DNA from: Oscillospiraceae bacterium | GTDB lineage: Bacteria > Bacillota > Clostridia > Oscillospirales > Acutalibacteraceae | Assembly (NCBI GenBank): GCA_015066215.1 | Contig: SVOU01000003.1 | Location: 1 to 38,360 of the forward strand | Direction of reading: 5' to 3' | Length of the DNA stretch: 38,360 nucleotides | Notes under the pieces: generated by a model | The model's input: the letters and a program-made list of their open reading frames with translations, nothing else | The model's database searches: none | Told to the model about the DNA's origin: nothing | Translations under genes and position numbers: made by a program | Shown here: in pieces, positions 32,280 to 38,360 of the stretch | Numbering within the stretch: the stretch's first letter is position 1 | How the letters are laid out: each line of letters starts with the position of its first letter

Positions 32280-33230
32280 ATGACAAAACTGAATATGAAT
32301 GTGGATTGGAATCGGTTGGGAAGCCGAGCCGTCAAGCGGTGGATCTGGCCGTTTTGCCGTGCGATGATCCTGTTCGGCATCTGTTTCCTACTGCTCTATC
32401 CGCTGTTGTTTATGTTTACCAGCGCGTTTCGCAGCCGAGAGGATATGTGGGATCCCTCGGTGGTGTGGATCACGCGCAACTTCACCTTGGAACATCTCGA
32501 AACCCTGATCGACGTGATCAACTATCCCAAAGCCCTCACCAACACGCTGCTCATCAGCGTAGGTACTGCAACGTTGCAGATGCTGGTGTGCTCGCTGGCG
32601 GGATATGGCTTTGCGCGGTTCCGCTTCAAGGGCCGCGAGGCACTGTTTTTGCTGGTGATATTCACCATCATCGTGCCGCCGCAGGCGATCATCAACGGTC
32701 TATATATGATTATGCGCTTTTTCCATATCCCCATATATTCTCTGTTTGCCGGCTCGGTCAATATGCTGGACACGCCGATGGCGTTTTGGGTGCAGGGACT
32801 TTTGGGAATGGGATTGCGCTCGGGCTTCTTCATATTTATCTATCGACAGTTTTATCGAGGAATGCCTGCCGATCTGGAAAACGCCGCGCTCATCGACGGT
32901 TGCGGTGCGTTCAAAACTTACTTGCGCGTAATGTTGCCAAATGCTATTATGGTGATGGTGACGGTGTTTATGTTCTCACTGGTGTGGCACTGGAACGACT
33001 CCTACACGACCAGTATTTTGTCACCTAACAACCAAACGCTGTCGGTGGCGTTGGCGGATCTGCGTATCATCGTCTTCCGACTGGACGGTGCAGGCGAAGA
33101 GGATCCGATGATCACGCAAGTGCGTGTGCAGGCGGGTGCGTTGCTCTCGATTTTGCCCATGCTGATACTGTTTATGTTTACCCAAAAAACTTTCACAGAA
33201 AGCATAGAGCGTACGGGCATCGTCGGATGA
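32280..33230 (+). CDS. Carbohydrate ABC transporter permease, second pair (MalG type)
   Basis: This 316-residue protein has about six membrane segments (MILFGICFLLLYPLLFMFTSAF) and the EAA loop LENAALIDGCGAFKTYLRVMLPNAIM. The ATG at 32280 is chosen; a TTG directly before it is in frame and at a slightly better distance from AGGAGGTG, so the start is uncertain by one codon. It completes the second permease pair. Confidence 0.92.
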   Translation: MTKLNMNVDWNRLGSRAVKRWIWPFCRAMILFGICFLLLYPLLFMFTSAFRSREDMWDPSVVWITRNFTLEHLETLIDVINYPKALTNTLLISVGTATLQMLVCSLAGYGFARFRFKGREALFLLVIFTIIVPPQAIINGLYMIMRFFHIPIYSLFAGSVNMLDTPMAFWVQGLLGMGLRSGFFIFIYRQFYRGMPADLENAALIDGCGAFKTYLRVMLPNAIMVMVTVFMFSLVWHWNDSYTTSILSPNNQTLSVALADLRIIVFRLDGAGEEDPMITQVRVQAGALLSILPMLILFMFTQKTFTESIERTGIVG

Positions 33231-33241
33231 TCCAAGCGTTC

Positions 33242-33278
33242 CGATCATCGCCGTTTGTGCAGCTGACGGCGATGATCG
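33242..33278 (+). other. Intercistronic hairpin before the second solute-binding gene
   Basis: CGATCATCGCCGT and ACGGCGATGATCG form a perfect 13-bp stem with an 11-base loop between a permease and a solute-binding gene. No T run follows. Such hairpins often protect one side of a polycistronic messenger, allowing the binding protein to be made in larger amounts. Confidence 0.65.
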
Positions 33279-33315
33279 CAACAAAAGCTGCGTATTTAGA
33301 AAAGGAGTGCGACTA

Positions 33316-34662
33316 ATGAAAAAGATGACTCGATGGATCAGCCTGTTGTGCTGCCTGCTGATGGTTCTCGCGTTCTTGGGCGGCTGCGGTGACAACGGCA
33401 ACGGCGATGACACCGATACCACCAAAACCACCGTGGCGGCGCCTAACTATGGCGACCGTCCGCTGGAAGACAACGTGAACACCGACCAGATTGGCTTTGA
33501 AAAGAAGGAACTGGCAAACGCCAACGTCACCCTGTTCCTGCCGTATGAGCCCACCGATGATGCCAAAGAGCGCATCGCGGCTTATGAAACCTATTACGGC
33601 GGCAAAGTGAATCTGATCACCTGCTCTTGGGACGTGCGTATTTCCCGCTTGGCACAGTTGATCCAGTCCGGCGACTCCCCCGACGTTGTGTCGGTGGTGT
33701 GCAGTGATATGCCCACCTTCGCGGTGAAGGGTCTGTTGGATCCTATCGACGGCTATACCGATCTGACCAACAAGGTGTATCATCAGGAAAGCAACGACGG
33801 CATTTACAGCTTTAACGGCAAGCATTATGCGCTTACCACCTTCGCCGCTCCCTATGCTATCTTCTTCAACCGTACTATGTTCAAACGCGCGGGCGTGACC
33901 GCTCCCGACGAGCTGTACAAAGAGGGCAACTGGAACTGGGATACCTTCCGTCAGACCGCTCTGGATATGAGCGAGGACACCGATCAGGACGGCTTCAACG
34001 ACGTGTGGGGCTTCGGCACCTGGCGTGACGACATCTTCCTGACCGCCAACGGCACCGACCTCATCAAAATGGAAGACGGTTATCCCGTGCTCAACGTGAC
34101 TGATCCCAAGGTTTCCAAGGGTCTGCAACTGTTCCAGGATATGTTCTACACCGACCTGTCCATCCAGAAAGCACACTGGGGCTGGTACGAAGGCTTCCGC
34201 GATAAGAAAGTGGCGATGGTCTTTGAAGGCGCCGATTGGCAGATCAGCCGTCTGCTGGCCGAGGGCTTTGAAGATGAGATCGGCATCGTGCCGTTCCCGA
34301 TGGGCCCCGACGCCACTGAGCAGGTCAACTATGTTGCCAATACCGGCTTCGGCCTGGGTAAAGACGCCCCCAACAAAGAGGGCGGCGCTGCCTTTATCGA
34401 ATTCTTCCTCGCCGAAGGCTATAAGAGCATGATGCAGGGCAAAGGCTGGTCTCACCTGACTGATGACCAGTACGATATGCTGCACAGCATGCTCAGCCAA
34501 AAGGCTGTTGTGTCTTTGACCACTGCCTACGGTGATTTCTCCACCAAGTTCTTCAACCTGACCGACGATCTGCGCGCGGGCAAACCTGTGGGTACGCTGC
34601 TGCAATCCTACGCCCCCGTTTTGCAGGCGGAAATCGACAAGGTGGTTTCTTCGGACGTCTGA
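33316..34662 (+). CDS. Extracellular solute-binding lipoprotein (ABC family 1)
   Basis: This 448-residue lipoprotein has signal MVLAFLGGC (lipid C24), a short acidic/Thr linker, and a family-1 carbohydrate-binding-protein domain. Landmarks are LIQSGDSPDVVSVV, HYALTTFAAPYAIFFNRTMFKRAG, WNWDTFRQTALDMSEDTDQDG, WGWYEGFRDKKVAMVFEGADWQ and GGAAFIEFFLAEG. It should deliver an oligosaccharide to the second permease pair. A potential calcium loop (DTDQDGFND) is visible. The start MKKMTRW follows AAAGGAG at good spacing; the ORF opens three codons earlier. It lies after the 13-bp hairpin and 24 bases before the mosaic lipoprotein gene. Confidence 0.92.
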   Translation: MKKMTRWISLLCCLLMVLAFLGGCGDNGNGDDTDTTKTTVAAPNYGDRPLEDNVNTDQIGFEKKELANANVTLFLPYEPTDDAKERIAAYETYYGGKVNLITCSWDVRISRLAQLIQSGDSPDVVSVVCSDMPTFAVKGLLDPIDGYTDLTNKVYHQESNDGIYSFNGKHYALTTFAAPYAIFFNRTMFKRAGVTAPDELYKEGNWNWDTFRQTALDMSEDTDQDGFNDVWGFGTWRDDIFLTANGTDLIKMEDGYPVLNVTDPKVSKGLQLFQDMFYTDLSIQKAHWGWYEGFRDKKVAMVFEGADWQISRLLAEGFEDEIGIVPFPMGPDATEQVNYVANTGFGLGKDAPNKEGGAAFIEFFLAEGYKSMMQGKGWSHLTDDQYDMLHSMLSQKAVVSLTTAYGDFSTKFFNLTDDLRAGKPVGTLLQSYAPVLQAEIDKVVSSDV

Positions 34663-34686
34663 TAGCACTTGAAGGGAGAGTTTACT

Positions 34687-37275
34687 ATGAAAAACCGTTA
34701 TTTTGCACGGCGCATTATCGCCCTTGCCTGTTGCTTTGTGATGGCGATAGCGATGACGGGCTGCGGCGCGGATGACGGCGGCGAGGTGAGTACGACGACT
34801 GCAACAACCACAACAACGGCCGCCGATGCTCCTTCTAACGATGGCGGCGATAAGGGCACGACGGCTGCGACCGGCGGTACGACGACCACGACCACCGGTA
34901 CGACGAACGTGCCGACGGATACAGAAAGCAAGCCCAATCCGCCGACGCGTATTCCCGCGGCGCCGGATAAGCCGTACGTGGATCCGACGACGATCAATGC
35001 GGTGGGCGCCCCTGCACCCGAATGGATGCGCGAGGGCGAGATGTATACCCACGGCACCTATCTCATCCCCGGCGATTTTATGTATGACCTCAACGAGTGG
35101 GCACCCTATTTCAACTTCATTACCGGCTCTGCTTGGAACACCGATACCAACAACACCTACCGCGAGCTTGGTGTGAAGAGCGACTCGTATTTCGACCCCT
35201 ACCACGTTTTCAGCGACCACAACATTACCGTGATGACCGCGCGTGGTGAGTACGTGCAATCAGACTATATCGAGCCGGGTCGCAACGACTTGTACGTGGT
35301 TTGCCACAACTGTCCCGATATGACGCTGCCGTGGGCGTATGACTATATCGACCGCGCCATGTCCTTTGGACAGACGGGTATGTTCTTTGACGATATCCGC
35401 GCTCCCTATGAGAGCATCGCCAAAGCGTATAATACCTGCTACTCCACCAACCACAAACATACGTTGACGGGCACCAATACCTACAACTATTTCCACAGCA
35501 CCCTGCCCGCCATCTACGACTACGTCAAAAAGCAAAATCCCAACTTCTACGTACTGCTCAACGGCGGCAACCCCATGTCGCCCGCCGATGACGTGAGTAC
35601 GCCCAAAACGGTTTGGCCGTTTGCTGACGCACTTATGTGGGAGCACGCTATCTATGACGCCAACACCACCAAGTGGTGCTCGTGGGCGATGCTGAAAAAT
35701 GCGGCGGAGATTTTGAAGCCCGGCATCGACAACGGCAAGGTGGAATTGCTCCTGTCCTATTCCTACAACAAGATGACCAAGCAAAAGGCCTTGGATGCCG
35801 TGAAGTATACGCTGGCCTATTGCCGCCTCTACGACTATATGTGGAGTGATTATAACACTCTGCTGACCTCGCCGCTTGGCTTGGATCAGGTCAAAGAGGT
35901 CTACGGCACCAAGACCGGCCCTGCGGGCGCCTATGGCGTGTTCTACGGTCGCGTGGTGGAGGCAACGAGCGGTGCGGCTATTGCGGGTGTGACCGTGAAG
36001 GCTGGCAATGTCAAGGCGACCACCGACGATAACGGCTACTTCTCCATCAGGACGCCGAAAAACACCACCACCGTGACCCTCACTTGCGACGGCTATAAAA
36101 CCACGTCGCAGCGCTTGACGGGCTATCAGGATAACCTGAAAATGGAAAAGACGAGTGGCAAGACCTATTATGTCGCGCCTTTCGGCAGCAACGACAACGA
36201 CGGTCTGTCCAAAGCCACCCCGTGGCGCAGCATCAACAACGGTGATGCGAAGGGTATTCTCAAGCCCGGTGACACGGTCGTGCTGACCGAGGGTACGTAC
36301 AGCGTGCCCAACCAAACGGTCTACAAGTCTTCCGGTACCGCCGATGCGCCCATCACCTATATAGCGGACGGCTACGTGGTCGTGCGTACGGCACAGGGCA
36401 ACGGTTCTCCGTTTGTGCTGAAAGGTAACTATACGGTGTGGGACGGCATTATCTTTGAAGGCAGCCAAGCGGGCGTGAAGAGCCTGATGACCGTCGTCGG
36501 CAACTATAACCACATCCGCAACTGCGAATTCGGTGATACCGCGTTCTATAACGAAGCCAACAAGCTGTCGGCTGAGTCGGCGGTCACCATTCGCGGTGAA
36601 AACACCAAGTTCCACCACAACGTGCTCGGCAGTGACGTCTATGCGTCGACCGCGTTGCGTGTGGAGGCGAAATCTGCCGAAATCCTGCACAATACCTTTG
36701 ACGGTACCTTGACCGCAGGCGGCAAAACCAAAACGGCACTCACCCTGACCAATGCGGGCGACTCCATCGTGATCAAGAACAATATGTTCAGCACCTACGA
36801 TCAGGCGTACGCAAACGGCAAGGGAGCCACCTTTGCGGGCAACTTCTTCAACAAGACCTCGCGCGATGCGGCTTGTGCCGGCGACAAGGATCAGTTGGAC
36901 AAGGATCCCTGTTTTATGTGGCAACTCTCGGGCGACTATGACCTCAAACGCACCAGCCCCGCTGTCAATGCGGGCGTGTATGCGGGCTTTGCCTATCGCG
37001 GCTCTGCTCCCGACATCGGTGCTTGGGAGACCGCCTACAACGACAACTATGATGCGGTGCTCAACGGCCGCGTGATGACGCGCGTCTTTGCCAACACGGT
37101 GGTGCTGCTCAACACCTCGCTCGCTGAGCAGGTGGTTTCGGTACCGCTTGGCGTGTCCGGCGCGCAGCTCAAAGAAGTTTTGGGCGACAAGATCTGGACG
37201 GCTGACGGCAGTGGCAACCTTCTGGTGACGGTGCCCGCTGACCGCGCACTCATTTTGGTCGGCGTGGACAAATAA
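34687..37275 (+). CDS. Mosaic lipoprotein: glycosidase-like domain, regulatory-like domain and beta-helix
   Basis: This 862-residue lipoprotein (AIAMTGC, C26) has a Thr-rich linker to about residue 95. A TIM-barrel-like region follows (about 100-410) with MFFDDIRAPY (D235, D236) and ALMWEHAIYD (E319), which may be catalytic acids of a glycosidase-like fold; the family is not one I can name. A carboxypeptidase-regulatory-like beta-sandwich comes next (about 416-485, GVTVKAGNVKATTDDNGYFSIRTP). Then a right-handed beta-helix from about 492 (TYYVAPFGSNDNDGLSKATPWRSI, a DUF1565-like start) is typical of polysaccharide lyases or adhesins. It is the last gene of the operon, behind AAGGGAGAG. Polysaccharide binding or cleavage is inferred. 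Confidence 0.75.
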   Translation: MKNRYFARRIIALACCFVMAIAMTGCGADDGGEVSTTTATTTTTAADAPSNDGGDKGTTAATGGTTTTTTGTTNVPTDTESKPNPPTRIPAAPDKPYVDPTTINAVGAPAPEWMREGEMYTHGTYLIPGDFMYDLNEWAPYFNFITGSAWNTDTNNTYRELGVKSDSYFDPYHVFSDHNITVMTARGEYVQSDYIEPGRNDLYVVCHNCPDMTLPWAYDYIDRAMSFGQTGMFFDDIRAPYESIAKAYNTCYSTNHKHTLTGTNTYNYFHSTLPAIYDYVKKQNPNFYVLLNGGNPMSPADDVSTPKTVWPFADALMWEHAIYDANTTKWCSWAMLKNAAEILKPGIDNGKVELLLSYSYNKMTKQKALDAVKYTLAYCRLYDYMWSDYNTLLTSPLGLDQVKEVYGTKTGPAGAYGVFYGRVVEATSGAAIAGVTVKAGNVKATTDDNGYFSIRTPKNTTTVTLTCDGYKTTSQRLTGYQDNLKMEKTSGKTYYVAPFGSNDNDGLSKATPWRSINNGDAKGILKPGDTVVLTEGTYSVPNQTVYKSSGTADAPITYIADGYVVVRTAQGNGSPFVLKGNYTVWDGIIFEGSQAGVKSLMTVVGNYNHIRNCEFGDTAFYNEANKLSAESAVTIRGENTKFHHNVLGSDVYASTALRVEAKSAEILHNTFDGTLTAGGKTKTALTLTNAGDSIVIKNNMFSTYDQAYANGKGATFAGNFFNKTSRDAACAGDKDQLDKDPCFMWQLSGDYDLKRTSPAVNAGVYAGFAYRGSAPDIGAWETAYNDNYDAVLNGRVMTRVFANTVVLLNTSLAEQVVSVPLGVSGAQLKEVLGDKIWTADGSGNLLVTVPADRALILVGVDK

Positions 37276-37282
37276 TGAACTT

Positions 37283-37315
37283 AAAAAACCGCCGCCTCGT
37301 TTGGCGGCGGTTTTT
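37283..37315 (+). terminator. Rho-independent terminator of the long glycan operon
   Basis: CCGCCGCC and GGCGGCGG form a perfect 8-bp stem with loop TCGTTT, extended by A/T pairs, and followed by a T run. It lies 8 bases after the mosaic lipoprotein stop. Confidence 0.9.
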
Positions 37316-37339
37316 GTCCTTTGACAGAAAGGAAACAAT

Positions 37340-38360
37340 ATGCAACGGAAACTTAGTGAACGCGAAAACTTTTTTCGCGTAATGAAAGGTGAAGGGTTTG
37401 AGCGTATTCCGCTGTTTTTAACCCTGTGTGACCGTTTGAAAGAACGATTGCGTACGGAGCGTGGTGTCACAGACTCACAAGCCTATTACGGCATTCCCTT
37501 CGTGTACGCAGGCCCCGCACCTTCGCGTTATCCGGTGGATTACACGCCCTATTACCGTGACAAACAGGTGGATTATATCGGCGAATGGGGTGACGGGCAC
37601 CGCTATGGCAGTATGGAACATTTCACCCACTTCATTCCCTGTATGGACACCTTTGAAACGCCCGAACAGGTGCGTGCATTTCCGCTGCCTGACGTGCTTG
37701 CGGATTATCGCTGGGAAAATACTGCCGCCGAGGTGCAAGCACGCAAAGAACAGGATAAAATCGTCATCGGCAGCATCAATATCGACGTTTTTGAGCCGGC
37801 GTGGTATCTGCGCGGCTTGGAACAGATGCTGATGGATTTTTACGACGACGAAGAGATGGCGTTTGCTTGCCTTGACCGCATCGGTGAATGTAAAGAACAG
37901 GTGGCGGTGCGGTTGGCACAGGCAGGGGTGGACGTTATCGTGTTTGGCGACGACGTAGGCACGCAAAACGGGATGATGATCTCGCCCGCTATGTGGCGCA
38001 AATATTTGCAGCCGCGCCTCAAACAAATTATTCGCCGTGTGAAAGAGACGAGCCCCGACGTTTTGTGCTATTATCATTCCGATGGCGACATCCGCGACAT
38101 TTTGCCGGAACTGTTGGATTGCGGTATGGATATTCTCAACCCCATCCAGCCTGAGTGTATGAACCCCGTCGACATCTATACGCAGTATCACCATCGCGTG
38201 GCGCTGTGGGGAACTATCGGCACGCAAACGACTATGCCGTTTGGCACCGTGGGTGACGTGCGCGAAAAGGCGTTGGAAATGCTGCAGCTCGCTAAAAAAA
38301 GCGGGCGCTTGGTGTTAGCGCCCACTCATTTGCTGGAACCTGAGGTCCCGCTGGAAAATA
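37340..38360 (+). CDS. Uroporphyrinogen decarboxylase-like protein, 3' end outside window
   Basis: The frame is open from the ATG at 37340 (MQRKLSEREN) to the window end, giving 340 codons. AGAAAGGAAA precedes the start. The sequence matches the UroD superfamily: N-terminal ERENFFRVMKGEGFERIP, later VIFGDDVGTQNGMMISPAMWRKYLQPRLKQII, CYYHSDGDIRDILPELLDCGMDILNPIQPE and LWGTIGTQTTMPFGT. The HSDGD and DILNP segments are typical of the methyltransferase-like branch rather than HemE. It is only distantly like the UroD-like protein at 2952. It starts 24 bases after a terminator with no obvious promoter between, so read-through or an overlapping promoter must drive it. Confidence 0.88.
   Translation, partial: MQRKLSERENFFRVMKGEGFERIPLFLTLCDRLKERLRTERGVTDSQAYYGIPFVYAGPAPSRYPVDYTPYYRDKQVDYIGEWGDGHRYGSMEHFTHFIPCMDTFETPEQVRAFPLPDVLADYRWENTAAEVQARKEQDKIVIGSINIDVFEPAWYLRGLEQMLMDFYDDEEMAFACLDRIGECKEQVAVRLAQAGVDVIVFGDDVGTQNGMMISPAMWRKYLQPRLKQIIRRVKETSPDVLCYYHSDGDIRDILPELLDCGMDILNPIQPECMNPVDIYTQYHHRVALWGTIGTQTTMPFGTVGDVREKALEMLQLAKKSGRLVLAPTHLLEPEVPLEN

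Overview
The window looks like a chromosome segment from a moderately GC-rich, Gram-positive Clostridia-type bacterium (Oscillospiraceae/Ruminococcaceae-like, possibly gut or rumen). The signs are lipoproteins with threonine-rich linkers, a C-terminal NPDTG sortase signal, carbohydrate ABC permeases without a local ATPase, an HPr-like/YihY pair, and an oxidoreductase/DUF1667 pair. The taxonomy is inferred from gene content only.

Left part (1-11000), mostly housekeeping. The 3' part of an FAD/NAD(P) oxidoreductase gene overlaps a DUF1667 gene. An AT-richer island follows with a divergent AraC-type regulator and a uroporphyrinogen-decarboxylase-like (UroD) gene. Then come tex and a NUDIX hydrolase (minus strand), an M14 zinc carboxypeptidase (plus), YihY/BrkB and a small HPr-like protein (minus), and mtaB (plus). 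The HPr-like and mtaB genes have well-formed divergent promoters. A tRNA-Arg(CCG) gene has its own promoter and terminator. Behind it lies an unusual array of short hairpins separated by GTGAAAT (three times) and then ATTTCAC (four times). The 671-base gap between the tRNA and the next gene holds this array, a possible tRNA 3'-end remnant, a terminator and a promoter; I see nothing in 10953-11100.

Middle (11100-18650), a cell-surface cluster. It encodes a lipoprotein with one copy of a ~190-residue module I do not recognise, an SGNH-hydrolase lipoprotein with a second copy at its C terminus, a GH32 fructan hydrolase lipoprotein with a complete catalytic triad, and a 1009-residue sortase-anchored protein with four more copies split by a Ser-Thr linker. 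Six copies in three neighbouring genes beside a GH32 enzyme suggest an undescribed glycan (perhaps fructan) binding or display system. This is the most interesting part of the window.

Right part (18700-37300), a long co-directional glycan operon. In order: Gfo/Idh/MocA oxidoreductase, cytoplasmic GH2 glycosidase, a large solute-binding protein with N-terminal carbohydrate-binding-like modules, two permeases, an NHL/TPR/Yip1 membrane protein, a DUF5696-like lipoprotein, a second permease pair, a second solute-binding lipoprotein, and a large mosaic lipoprotein (glycosidase-like domain, carboxypeptidase-regulatory-like domain, beta-helix). Translational coupling and short gaps support one transcription unit ending at a strong terminator. 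No ATP-binding subunit is present, so a shared ATPase elsewhere is inferred. A second UroD-like gene starts after the terminator and runs off the window.
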